Source of the DNA: Puniceibacterium confluentis
GTDB taxonomy: Bacteria; Pseudomonadota; Alphaproteobacteria; Rhodobacterales; Rhodobacteraceae
Reading direction: 5' to 3'
NCBI RefSeq assembly: GCF_007923445.1
Contig: NZ_VOJI01000011.1
Location: forward strand, 5,295-69,294
Length of the DNA: 64,000 nt
Shown: in pieces, positions 8,641 through 16,856 of the stretch
Layout of the letters: every line of letters starts with the position of its first letter
Numbering within the stretch: the first letter of the stretch is position 1
Program-made: the position numbers and the translations under genes
The notes under the pieces: generated by a model
The model's input: only the letters and a program-made list of their open reading frames with translations
The model's database searches: none
Told to the model about the DNA's origin: nothing

Positions 8641-9111
8641 ATGTCGACAGTCAAAGAAAAGCCGATCTGGAAATTCAACGTCAACGGGCAGCACAAGACC
8701 AGCACGCAATCGGTGGCGGAGGCGCGCGGCAAAAGCGTCGTGATCGACGAGCCGGTCCTGCGTGGCGGTACGGATGAAGGCCCGATGCCCGTGGAGTTCG
8801 TTTTCATAGGCCTGGTGGGCTGCACGCATGTCATCTCGAACAAGCTGGCCGCTGCCAATGGCGTCACGTTCACGTCGATGGATATCGGGATCAACGTGAC
8901 CATGGACAGCCACGGCACCCGCCTGATCAACCCGATCGACGTGCCCTTCCCGTCGGTGACGCTGAACATCAAGGCCGATTTCGAAGGCCCCCGCGAAGGC
9001 GCGATCGAGGTGACACGGGTTCTGCGCGACTATTGTGCGGTGTCCAAGATGCTTCAGGAATCGGGTACCGAAGTGGTCGAAAACTGGACCTTGAACGGCG
9101 AAGCGGTCTGA
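8641..9111 (+). CDS. OsmC family protein
   Basis: 156 aa. It has the OsmC/Ohr fold pattern with two cysteines in the usual places, one in LVGCTHV and the other in RDYCAVSKM. Family members reduce organic or fatty-acid hydroperoxides with these two thiols. The ATG at 8641 follows the GA-rich stretch AAAGGACCGAAA, a reasonable ribosome binding site. The AEC transporter gene follows 47 bp downstream on the same strand. A role in detoxifying peroxides made by the flavin monooxygenase is possible but is inference. Confidence 0.85.
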   Translation: MSTVKEKPIWKFNVNGQHKTSTQSVAEARGKSVVIDEPVLRGGTDEGPMPVEFVFIGLVGCTHVISNKLAAANGVTFTSMDIGINVTMDSHGTRLINPIDVPFPSVTLNIKADFEGPREGAIEVTRVLRDYCAVSKMLQESGTEVVENWTLNGEAV

Positions 9112-9158
9112 GTCGCGATGCATGTTTCGTCCCGCCCCCATGACAAAGACACCGCCTC

Positions 9159-10085
9159 ATGCTGACGCAGATGGCCGACATACTCGGGCCGATCATCGTG
9201 ATCGTCCTGATCGGTTATCTCTTCGGGCGGTCCAAGGTCGGGCTGGAAACGCGCACGCTTTCGACGGTGGTCATACTTGTCGCCACCCCGGCGCTGATCT
9301 TTCACACGCTGACCTCGCTTCAGGTTTCGCCGGATACGATCAAGACCATGGCCGGGGCTGCTCTGTTCTGTACCGCAGTAGCTGGAGGGTTCGGGCTCCT
9401 GGGGCTGCGGCTCTTTGGCGCGCCGGTACGCAGCTTTCTGCCCGCGTTGATGCTGCCCAATTCGGGCAATCTCGGCCTGCCGCTGGTGCTTCTGGCCTTC
9501 GGGCCAGAGGGATTGCAGCTGGGGGTGGCATATTTTTTTGTGATCGCGCTGGTGCAGCATTCGCTCGGCCTGTCGTTCTATGCGGGGAGCCTTCGGTTTT
9601 CCGTGCTAGCGCGCCAGCCCTTGCTCTATGCGGTGGCGGCAGTGCTGGTAGTGACATGGACCGGCCTGCCGGTGCCGAAAATCGTGATGACGACAACCGC
9701 GATGCTGGGCGGCATGATGATACCTGCTATGCTGATGCTCTTAGGCGCTTCGCTGGCCACCCTGCAGGTTGCGGACCTCAAGCCTGCGGTTCTGATGGCG
9801 CTGGCGCGGCTATCGCTGGGGCTGATCTCGGCGGGGCTGGCGATCACTGTGTTGGGGCTGGACGGGCTGGCGGCGGGAACGGTGTTTCTTCTGGCCTCTA
9901 TGCCCACGGCCATCGTCAACTACGTGTTGGCCGAACGCTTTCAGCACAACGCGCGGCAGGTGGCCGGAGCCGTCGTCGTCTCGACGCTTCTGACCTTCGT
10001 CTGCCTGCCTGGTCTTGTCTGGGTGGCGCTGCAGATCTCGGGCCAGACCGCCTTTGCAGAGGAGCAGGCTGACCTTTTGCCATAG
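9159..10085 (+). CDS. AEC family transporter (auxin efflux carrier type)
   Basis: 308 aa, with about ten hydrophobic segments in the two-bundle pattern of AEC carriers. The family features include ILGPIIVIVLIGYLFGRSK at the N-terminus, the conserved LILPNSGNLGLPL-like motif (LMLPNSGNLGLPLVLLAFG), and a long second half beginning MLGGMMIPAMLMLLGASLA. These permeases move organic anions such as malate or malonate. It probably handles uptake or efflux of a carboxylate in this block. Confidence 0.87.
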   Translation: MLTQMADILGPIIVIVLIGYLFGRSKVGLETRTLSTVVILVATPALIFHTLTSLQVSPDTIKTMAGAALFCTAVAGGFGLLGLRLFGAPVRSFLPALMLPNSGNLGLPLVLLAFGPEGLQLGVAYFFVIALVQHSLGLSFYAGSLRFSVLARQPLLYAVAAVLVVTWTGLPVPKIVMTTTAMLGGMMIPAMLMLLGASLATLQVADLKPAVLMALARLSLGLISAGLAITVLGLDGLAAGTVFLLASMPTAIVNYVLAERFQHNARQVAGAVVVSTLLTFVCLPGLVWVALQISGQTAFAEEQADLLP

Positions 10086-10137
10086 ACCACGACATACCGG
10101 CGCAGGGAGAGCGCCGTCAACGACAGGGGAGGAGACC

Positions 10138-10218
10138 ATGTTGTTCAGACAGTCACAGACCTGCATTTCGCGGCATAGTCTTGCCTTGGCCCGCGCTTGC
10201 AGCAGGTACACGTCATGA
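10138..10218 (+). CDS. Short leader ORF ahead of the DctP-like gene
   Basis: 26 codons starting at an ATG preceded by a very strong ribosome binding site (GGGGAGGAGACC). The peptide is polar and basic with three Cys and is not a credible signal sequence. Its TGA (10216-10218) overlaps the ATG of the next gene (10215) as ATGA. It may couple translation into the downstream gene, or be a decayed N-terminal coding segment. Confidence 0.35.
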   Translation: MLFRQSQTCISRHSLALARACSRYTS

Positions 10219-11168
10219 GTGCCCCGTTGCGCCTCACTCTCGGCGGGTATCAGGGCCCCGGTTCCGTTCACACCCGCGCGCTTTTTCTGTTGCGCGATGC
10301 CATCCTGCGGCGACTTGGCGACAGGGTGACCGTGACTGTGCGGGCAAATCTGGGCGAGGATGGCCACAAGACCGCAGATCTGCCCACGCTGACCGAACGC
10401 GGCGAGATCGACGGATGCTATATCTCGTCCAGCTATCTTGCCGAACGGGTGCCCTGCCTATCGCTGTTTGACATGCCCTTCGCCGCGCCGGACCGCGACC
10501 GCGCCCTTGCGCAACTCGATGGTGCCCTCGGTCAGCGCTTTGCCCAGGATGTCGCGGCCAACACCGGCCTGACCCTGCTTGGGGTCTGGGACAACGGGCT
10601 ACGCCACATTGCGACCGCCGAGCATCCCCTGCGGGCCCCTTCGGATTGCACCGGGCTGGTGTTGCGCACTTTGCCGAACGACGAACACCAGGGAGTGTTC
10701 CGCGCCCTTGGCTTTACGCCGCGGGTCATCGATGCCCGGGATCTGCATGCCGCCGTCGTCAACAAAGAGGTTGACGCGCAGGAGAACCCGCTGACCAACA
10801 CCTATAATTTTGATCTGCACACGGCGCTGCCGGTGATCACCCTCACCGGGCATCTGATGGGAATCGCGCTGGTGCTGTTCAACACGGATGTGCTGGCGTC
10901 CTGGCCGCATGAGATCCGCGCCGCCGTCGCGCGGGCGGTTGCCGAGGCTAACGAACAGCAGCGCAAACTGGCACTTGAGGCCGACCAGGCCAGCGCCCGG
11001 ACCCTGACTGAGGCCGGCGCCCGATTGATCGAACTCTCCGCAACCGAACACGCCGCATGGCGCGCCGCCTCAGAAGCCGAGGTCGCCCGCCGCCGCGTCC
11101 GGTTGGCGCCCGATCTGCTGGCGCTTTTCGATACCTGTATCCGCACCAAAGGAAAGGCTCTCGCATGA
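10215..11168 (+). CDS. DctP-like TRAP solute-binding protein without a signal peptide
   Basis: 317 aa. The fold is that of TRAP transporter binding proteins: APSDCTGLVLRTLPNDEHQGVFRALGFTPR in part, and the conserved VDAQENPLTN followed by VITLTGHLMG. DctP proteins are normally exported, but this one starts straight at the mature fold (MSAPLRLTLGGYQ) with no hydrophobic leader. No DctQ or DctM genes accompany it; TctB, TctA and TctC homologues follow instead. It could be a cytoplasmic ligand-binding derivative or a protein that has lost its leader. It overlaps an upstream leader ORF by ATGA. Confidence 0.75.
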   Translation: MSAPLRLTLGGYQGPGSVHTRALFLLRDAILRRLGDRVTVTVRANLGEDGHKTADLPTLTERGEIDGCYISSSYLAERVPCLSLFDMPFAAPDRDRALAQLDGALGQRFAQDVAANTGLTLLGVWDNGLRHIATAEHPLRAPSDCTGLVLRTLPNDEHQGVFRALGFTPRVIDARDLHAAVVNKEVDAQENPLTNTYNFDLHTALPVITLTGHLMGIALVLFNTDVLASWPHEIRAAVARAVAEANEQQRKLALEADQASARTLTEAGARLIELSATEHAAWRAASEAEVARRRVRLAPDLLALFDTCIRTKGKALA

Positions 11169-11245
11169 AGACCCCCTCATTGGACCTAGCGCACGTGCCA
11201 TCCGACCCATCCACCCCAAGCACCCGCCAGAATGGGAGATTCACA

Positions 11246-11800
11246 ATGGCCCGCAACTCCGCGCTCCGCTCACCAGAAACACTGACGCTTATCACCTTGC
11301 TGGTCGTGTCCGTGCTTTCGCTGATCTTCATGCCATACTTGGTTGCGGCGCCCAAGGTGCTGTTCGGCCGCGCCCTGTCTGCCATTGCCCCCAGTCTGTT
11401 TCCCGGCATCGTGCTGGCGTTGATGGCGGTGATGTGTGCCGGCGCGCTGCTGCTGATCCGCGCCGGAACGGTGGCAGAACCCAGCGTCGGCATGATCCGC
11501 GCCGAATGGATGCGCGCCCTGACCCTGTTCGGCATCATGACGCTTTACGCGCTGACGATGGTGCCGTTCGGCTTTCTGATCTCCACCGCAATCGCGACCA
11601 CCTTGATTTCGTTGCAAATGGGGGCGCGCTCGGTGTTTCAAATCGGTGCTGTCGCGCTGATCGGGCCGGTCGCACTGTACCTGTGCGCGACGAAGTTGCT
11701 GGCCGTGTCCCTGCCCGAACTCAACACGATCGAGATGGCTTATGCCTACTTTCTGTCGCCCGAACAGGTGACAGAGGCAGCCACCGTTGTTTCCGAATGA
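11246..11800 (+). CDS. tctB: Tripartite tricarboxylate transporter small permease TctB
   Basis: 184 aa from ATG 11246, which has GGGAG seven bases upstream and places the first membrane helix right after the N-terminus. An alternative ATG at 11165 overlaps the previous stop (ATGA) and adds 27 polar residues. There are four hydrophobic segments (LTLITLLVVSVLSLIF, LFPGIVLALMAVMCAGALLLI, ALTLFGIMTLYALTMVPFGFLI, IGAVALIGPVALYL), as in TctB. It sits between the DctP-like gene and tctA in an operon. Confidence 0.8.
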   Translation: MARNSALRSPETLTLITLLVVSVLSLIFMPYLVAAPKVLFGRALSAIAPSLFPGIVLALMAVMCAGALLLIRAGTVAEPSVGMIRAEWMRALTLFGIMTLYALTMVPFGFLISTAIATTLISLQMGARSVFQIGAVALIGPVALYLCATKLLAVSLPELNTIEMAYAYFLSPEQVTEAATVVSE

Positions 11801-11827
11801 ACCGTAGCAAATCCCGAGGCTCACGAC

Positions 11828-13312
11828 ATGATTGATCAATTCTTCGAAGGCTTTGCCATGGCAATGCGCTTCGACACCATGGCGATGATGAGCATAGGCC
11901 TGTTCGCAGGCATGCTCGTCGGAGCCCTCCCCGGCTTCACAACGCTGATGGCGATGGCGATCCTGCTACCGATCTCGTTCTTCCTGGAACCGATCGTCGG
12001 CATCCCCTTCCTGCTGGGCATCTACAAGGGCGGCATCTTCGGCGGCAGCGTGCCGGCGATCCTGATCTCGATGCCGGGTACCGGAGCGGCGGTGGCGACC
12101 TCTCGCGACGGCTACAAGCTGACGCAGAAGGGAAAATCGCGCAAGGCGCTGGACATGGCGCTGTTTTCCTCGGTCTTCGGCGACACCTCCAGCGACTTCT
12201 TCACCATCCTGATGATCTTTCCGATCGCCTATATGGTCATGCAGTTCGGCCCGCCGGAACTGTTCGCCGTGCTGCTGATGAGCCTGGTGATCATTGCCGC
12301 GACGTCTGGGGCCAATCCGCTCAAGGCGCTGATCATGATGATGCTTGGCCTGTGGCTGTCCTTCATCGGTACCGATCCGCTGGGCGGGGTGGAGCGCTTC
12401 ACCTTCGGTCTGTTCGACCTCAAGTCCGGCATTCCGCTGCTGCCGATGCTGATCGGCGTGTTCGCCCTGCCCGAGGTCGCCTCGGTCGTGATCCGCAACG
12501 AACAGGGCCGGAAACTCGCCGCGCTGATGGGCGAAAGACTGCAGTTTTCCGAGTTCCGCCGCTGCTTCAAGACGATATGCCGCTCGACGGTGATCGGCAC
12601 CGGCATCGGCATCGTGCCCGGTCTTGGCCAGGTCGTCGCCGCGATGATGGGTTATTCCGCCGCCAAGAACGCGTCGGACCACCCGGAAACCTTCGGCGAA
12701 GGTGAAATCGAAGGCGTCGCTGCCGCCGAGGCCGCCAACAACGCGGTCAACGGCCCGACCATGGTGCCGCTGCTGACGCTGGGCATTCCCGGCGACAACG
12801 TGACCGCGATCCTGCTGGGCGCTTTTGTGGCGCAGGGTCTGCGTCCCGGCCCGCAGCTGTTCGAGGAACAGGGCGCCACCGTGTTCGCCATTCTTGTGGC
12901 CATGGTCATCGCCAACCTGCTGTTCCTGGTCATCGGCTATCTCTCGGTTCCGATGTTCTCGCGGCTGGTCACGATCAAGACCTCGATCCTCATCCCGATG
13001 GTCATCATGTTCTCCTTCGCGGGCACCTACGTCTATCGTTCGGACCCGACCGACCTGCTGATCCTGGTGGCCTTTGGCATCTTCGGCATCATCGCCAAAT
13101 CCGCGCGGTTTGACGTCATGCCGATGGTGATGGGCTTCATCCTCGGGCCGTCGATGGAATACGCCTTTGGCCAGACCGTCGCCATGTCCGGCGGAAACGC
13201 CCTGGGCTTCTTCCTGACCGAGCGCATTGGCGCCCTGACGCTGCTGATCGCCACACCCATCATGGGCTACCTGCTGTGGAAACGTCTCTACAGCAACCTC
13301 AAGGCAGCCTGA
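11828..13312 (+). CDS. tctA: Tripartite tricarboxylate transporter large permease TctA
   Basis: 494 aa with about eleven membrane segments. The family motifs are present: GMLVGALPGFTTLMAMAILLPISF, GGSVPAILISMPGTGAAVATSRDGY and the second repeat GIVPGLGQVVAAMMGY with LTLGIPGDNVTAILLGAF. It forms the ion-coupled channel of a TTT uptake system for a carboxylate, with TctB as partner and TctC delivering the ligand. A GAGG ribosome binding site precedes the ATG. The binding protein gene follows 65 bp downstream. Confidence 0.95.
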   Translation: MIDQFFEGFAMAMRFDTMAMMSIGLFAGMLVGALPGFTTLMAMAILLPISFFLEPIVGIPFLLGIYKGGIFGGSVPAILISMPGTGAAVATSRDGYKLTQKGKSRKALDMALFSSVFGDTSSDFFTILMIFPIAYMVMQFGPPELFAVLLMSLVIIAATSGANPLKALIMMMLGLWLSFIGTDPLGGVERFTFGLFDLKSGIPLLPMLIGVFALPEVASVVIRNEQGRKLAALMGERLQFSEFRRCFKTICRSTVIGTGIGIVPGLGQVVAAMMGYSAAKNASDHPETFGEGEIEGVAAAEAANNAVNGPTMVPLLTLGIPGDNVTAILLGAFVAQGLRPGPQLFEEQGATVFAILVAMVIANLLFLVIGYLSVPMFSRLVTIKTSILIPMVIMFSFAGTYVYRSDPTDLLILVAFGIFGIIAKSARFDVMPMVMGFILGPSMEYAFGQTVAMSGGNALGFFLTERIGALTLLIATPIMGYLLWKRLYSNLKAA

Positions 13313-13377
13313 CGCCGACCGGCCCGGCGCCTCGATGCGCCGCGCCTCATCGAAAATCCAACCAACGGAGAGACTCT

Positions 13378-14349
13378 ATGCTCAAGACCTTTGCCAAGAA
13401 ATCGCTGGCCGCGCTGGCCATTTCGGGGGCCGCGCTGGCAACCACCCTGTCGCCGGCATACGCCGAATATCCCGAAAAGCCGGTGACATTGGTGATCCCG
13501 CTCGGAGCCGGCGGTTCGCATGACCTGAACGCGCGCATCCTTACCTCCATCGTTCCCAGCTATCTGAACCAGGCGATGATCGTGCGGCTGACCCCGGGCG
13601 CCGGTGGACAGAAAGGCACGCAGGAAGTGGCCAATGCGCCGGCGGATGGCTACACCCTTCTGTTCACACACAACTACATCGATATGTTGCAGCAGTATGT
13701 CGAAAACCTGCCCTATGATCCGATGGCGGATTTTGTATCGGTGGCGCGGATCAACTTTGCACCCGCCTCGGTGATCGTGCGCGCGGACAGCCCGTTCCTG
13801 ACCTTCGAAGAACTGGTCGCTCATGCCAAAGAACACCCCGGCGAGCTGCAACTTGGCCACTCGGGCAACTGGGGCGCGTTCTTCGTGCCCGCTGCACAGA
13901 TGATGAAAAAGCTGGATTTCGTGATGAACATGGTGCCCTACCAAGGGGGCGGCCCCGCCATGCAGGCGCTTCTGGCGGGCGATTCCGACATGTCGCTGGC
14001 GTTCCCCTCGACGCTGGGCGAGTTGCTGAAAGCCGGCAAGATCCGGGTGCTGGCCACCGCGGGTGAAGAGCGTGTCTATGACGACGTGCCCAGCTTCACC
14101 GAGGTGGGCATCGATGGCGACATCGGCTTCATGCACCGCTTTGTTCTCGCCCCCGCCGGTACGCCGCCGGAAGTGCTGAAGAAACTGGAAGCGGCCTTTG
14201 CGGAAACCAGCAAAGACGAGACATTCTTGCAGCTGATGGGCCGTCTGGGCGAAAGCGTCGATCCGATGACCGGTGAGGAATACCACGCCCTGCGCGAAGG
14301 CCAGGCGGTGGCGTATCAGGAACTGGTCGAGGAGCTGACGTCGCAGTAA
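13378..14349 (+). CDS. tctC: Tripartite tricarboxylate transporter binding protein TctC (Bug family)
   Basis: 323 aa. The signal peptide is clear, with KK near the N-terminus, a hydrophobic core and a likely cut after SPAYA. The mature protein starts EYPEKPVTLVIPLGAGGSHDL, the standard Bug opening, and contains MVPYQGGGPAMQALLAGD, which contacts the ligand carboxylate. ATG 13378 follows ACGGAGAG. It probably binds a carboxylic acid in the periplasm and hands it to TctAB. A strong terminator follows at 14391. Confidence 0.95.
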   Translation: MLKTFAKKSLAALAISGAALATTLSPAYAEYPEKPVTLVIPLGAGGSHDLNARILTSIVPSYLNQAMIVRLTPGAGGQKGTQEVANAPADGYTLLFTHNYIDMLQQYVENLPYDPMADFVSVARINFAPASVIVRADSPFLTFEELVAHAKEHPGELQLGHSGNWGAFFVPAAQMMKKLDFVMNMVPYQGGGPAMQALLAGDSDMSLAFPSTLGELLKAGKIRVLATAGEERVYDDVPSFTEVGIDGDIGFMHRFVLAPAGTPPEVLKKLEAAFAETSKDETFLQLMGRLGESVDPMTGEEYHALREGQAVAYQELVEELTSQ

Positions 14350-14390
14350 TCTCCATGCCGCAGACGTCCATCAGCGGATCAGACCACGAA

Positions 14391-14419
14391 TGCGCCGGGC
14401 CGTTCGCCCGGCGCATTTT
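14391..14419 (+). terminator. Rho-independent terminator after tctC
   Basis: A perfect 10-bp stem (TGCGCCGGGC / GCCCGGCGCA) with a CGTTC loop is followed by TTTTC. It lies 42 bp past the tctC stop and ends the OsmC/AEC/DctP/Tct transcription unit. It could also serve the convergent Ldh-type gene. Confidence 0.85.
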
Positions 14420-14426
14420 CTGCCGT

Positions 14427-15473
14427 TCAGAGCGGCGCAACTCCAAGTTCGGCGGCAAGACCCGCCAGCGTTGTGCGCAACGCCTCCGGTATCGGAATGC
14501 CCTGTGCCGCGCGCTCGCGCATCACCCGGTCCAGCCGTTCGCCCGGCAGCCGGATGGCATCGACTCCGGGCATCCGCCCAGAGGATTTCATCTGGGTCCA
14601 GACCGCATCGATGCCGGCGCGAAACTCATCCGGATCGGCAAAGGCAGCGATATCCAGCGCAAGGATCACATGGCCGGTATTGGTGACGGTTTCGGCATCG
14701 GCATTGAAATCCACCACGTCGCGCCCGAAGGCCGCGCCGTTCAGCACCCCCGCCAATATGCCGAAGACCAGCGACAGCCCGTATCCCTTTGGCCCGCCAA
14801 TCGGCAACAGGAAACCCTCGGAGGCTCGCTTCGGATCGGTCAGAGGATTGCCCTCTCGGTCGATCATCCAACCTTCGGGCATGGTCTCGTCCCGTTGTGC
14901 GGCTGTCTTGATTTTGCCATAGGCCGCCACGGTGGTGGCCATGTCGAGCACGACCGGTGGGAAGTCCTGCGACGGCAGCGCCACGGCAATCGGGTTGGTC
15001 GAGAGCAGCATATCCGTCCCGCCCCACGGGGGCATGTGATTGGCGCTGCCCACCGCCAGATAAAGCCCGATCATGTTTTCAGCCGCCGGCATCATCGCAT
15101 AAAGCGAGGCCGGGCCGGCATGATTGGAATGCCGCGCGCCGACCCAAGCGACGCCCGTGGTGCGGGCCTTTTCCATCGCCAGTCCGGTGGCGTGGTGCAT
15201 GACCAGATGGCCCATGGCATTGTCGCCGTCGATCAACGCGGTGGCGGGGCGATCTTTCAACCGTTTGAACGCTGGAGTCATGTTCATTCCACCCGCCCGA
15301 ATGCGCTTGACATACATCGGCAGGCGAAAGACGCCGTGCCCGTCCTGGCCCATCAGATCGGCCTTCGTCATCAGATCGGCGACCTTGGCGGCATCCGGCG
15401 TGGGCATGCCACAGGCTTTAAAGCACCGGGCGATGAAGGCCCGCAGATCGGATTGGGCGACAGTAACGGTCAT
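14427..15473 (-). CDS. Ldh family (malate/L-lactate/ureidoglycolate type) oxidoreductase
   Basis: 348 aa of the NAD(P)-dependent 2-hydroxyacid dehydrogenase family that is unrelated to classical LDH. Landmarks are ADLMGQDGHGVFRLPMYVKRI (with the substrate-binding DxHG), GVAWVGARHSNHAGP (catalytic His), NPIAVALPS and GGPKGYGLSLVFGILAG. ATG 15473 has AGGAAG upstream. It is divergent from the cupin gene at 15506 with a 32-bp gap. It may interconvert a 2-oxo and a 2-hydroxy acid in the pathway. Confidence 0.9.
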   Translation of the reverse strand: MTVTVAQSDLRAFIARCFKACGMPTPDAAKVADLMTKADLMGQDGHGVFRLPMYVKRIRAGGMNMTPAFKRLKDRPATALIDGDNAMGHLVMHHATGLAMEKARTTGVAWVGARHSNHAGPASLYAMMPAAENMIGLYLAVGSANHMPPWGGTDMLLSTNPIAVALPSQDFPPVVLDMATTVAAYGKIKTAAQRDETMPEGWMIDREGNPLTDPKRASEGFLLPIGGPKGYGLSLVFGILAGVLNGAAFGRDVVDFNADAETVTNTGHVILALDIAAFADPDEFRAGIDAVWTQMKSSGRMPGVDAIRLPGERLDRVMRERAAQGIPIPEALRTTLAGLAAELGVAPL

Positions 15474-15505
15474 GGCATCTTCCTGAAAACTTGAAAGGAC
15501 AAGGA

Positions 15506-15928
15506 ATGACATCTCGGAACGACAGCGCACGGGGCACCATCGTGCCCTACGATGCGATCACGCCGTTTGCGCGTGGCGACGGCGTGGAAACCCGGCTCAT
15601 GGTAGGGCGGAACACCGACCCCGCGGCGCCCTTTACCACCGGCACAACATCCTTCCCCGCTGGTTGCGCCGCGCCTTTGCACACGCATAATTGCGCCGAA
15701 CAGGTGACGATCCTGTCGGGCACAGCCGAGGCGAAAGTGGGTGGCGAGATCACGCAGCTTGGCCCGATGGACACCAGTTTTGTGCCCGCCGAGGTGCCGC
15801 ATTACTTCCGTAACACCGGCGACGGGCCGTTGACTATCCTGTGGATCTATGGCGCGCGCGAGGTCACCCGGACCTTTGTCGAAACCGGCGAAACGGTGGC
15901 TCATATGTCGCCTCGTGATCAGGTGTAA
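15506..15928 (+). CDS. Single-domain cupin protein
   Basis: 140 aa. Cupin motif 1 is seen as PLHTHNCAEQVTILSGTAEAKVGGE (two His and a Glu for metal) and motif 2 as FVPAEVPHYFRNTGDGPLTILWIYG. ATG 15506 follows AAGGACAAGGA; a TTG at 15491 is less likely. The gene is the last before the GntR gene, and a TGGTTGACCA operator begins eight bases after its stop. The function may be isomerase, dioxygenase or ligand sensing; the sequence does not decide. Confidence 0.8.
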   Translation: MTSRNDSARGTIVPYDAITPFARGDGVETRLMVGRNTDPAAPFTTGTTSFPAGCAAPLHTHNCAEQVTILSGTAEAKVGGEITQLGPMDTSFVPAEVPHYFRNTGDGPLTILWIYGAREVTRTFVETGETVAHMSPRDQV

Positions 15929-15936
15929 CTCGGAAT

Positions 15937-15946
15937 TGGTTGACCA
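15937..15946 (+). promoter_or_regulatory. Candidate GntR/FCD operator, site 1
   Basis: TGGTTGACCA, a dyad of the form TGGT-N2-ACCA, within the 136-bp gap before the GntR gene. The same ten bases recur at 22234-22243 and 22362-22371. FCD-type GntR regulators such as FadR bind TGGT-N3-ACCA dyads, so this is a plausible autoregulatory site for the gene at 16065. Confidence 0.55.
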
Positions 15947-16064
15947 TACGGATTGGCTTGTGCCAACTGGGACGGTGCTGCCCGCATTATAAAGGCAAAG
16001 ACGCCGGAAGAGAAGGCGATTTGCCGGGGCAGGGCGCGCAGAAACCCGTTCATTTGGCAAACCA

Positions 16065-16751
16065 ATGCAAGACCCCGTCCTGATGAGAATGCGCAATTGG
16101 ATCGCCACTGCCGGTCTGGCCAGGGGCGCCCGTCTGCCGCCCGAGCGTGAACTCTGCGCGACCCTAGGCGTCAGCCGGGCCGAATTGCGCAAAGCGCTTC
16201 TGGTGCTCGAAGCCGATGGCGCGCTGGAACGCCACGTCGGGCGCGGAACGTTCCTTGCAAAGGCCCCGCGTCCTTCGCGCGGCGGCACCGGGGTCGACGC
16301 GACCATCGCCGCGCTGGCCGAGACTACCGGCCCGGTCGAGGCGATGAATGCCCGTCTGGCACTGGAACCGGAAATCGCCCAACGTGCCGCGCTGCATGCT
16401 ACGCCGAAACAACTGCGAGAGCTGCGCAGGCTCGCCGATGCAATGCGCGAGGCCACGAGTTGGGGCGCCTACGAGCAATTGGACAGCGAATTCCACGCCA
16501 CCATCGCCGCGGCGTCGGGCAATTCGCTTTTGCAATCCCTGCACAGGATCCTCAATGGCGTCAGGCAAGCGGTCGTCTGGCGTCGGCTCAACACCACCGA
16601 CCGCGGACCGGACCCGGCATACCATTCATTCAACGAGCATGATGCCATCTTTGCCGCGCTGGAAAACCGTGACGGGACCGCGGCTGGGGCGGCCATGCGG
16701 GCGCATCTCGATAGCACACTGTCGCTGATGACGACCAGCCCCTCCGACTGA
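16065..16751 (+). CDS. GntR family regulator, FCD subfamily
   Basis: 228 aa. The winged HTH is visible as LPPERELCATLGVSRAELRKALLVLEADGALERHVGRGTF, followed by an all-helical FCD effector domain with metal/ligand residues in LDSEFHATIAAASGN and FNEHDAIFAALENRD. No good Shine-Dalgarno precedes ATG 16065, and 16083 is an alternative. A TTGG/CCAA half-dyad overlaps the start. It is the likely regulator of the surrounding dehydrogenase genes through TGGTTGACCA. Confidence 0.9.
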   Translation: MQDPVLMRMRNWIATAGLARGARLPPERELCATLGVSRAELRKALLVLEADGALERHVGRGTFLAKAPRPSRGGTGVDATIAALAETTGPVEAMNARLALEPEIAQRAALHATPKQLRELRRLADAMREATSWGAYEQLDSEFHATIAAASGNSLLQSLHRILNGVRQAVVWRRLNTTDRGPDPAYHSFNEHDAIFAALENRDGTAAGAAMRAHLDSTLSLMTTSPSD

Positions 16752-16856
16752 GCTACAGGATCAGAAGACTGCATAATAGGTATCAGGAAAGCTTGTTTGC
16801 TCACCCATTCTGTATTTGCAAAGCTGATCATCAAATTGAATACGTTGGGAGCGAAT

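Noticed and set aside
8449-9141. Long minus-strand frame over the OsmC gene
   Set aside because: It is antisense to a clear OsmC protein and rich in His and Arg, which is typical of shadow frames in GC-rich DNA.
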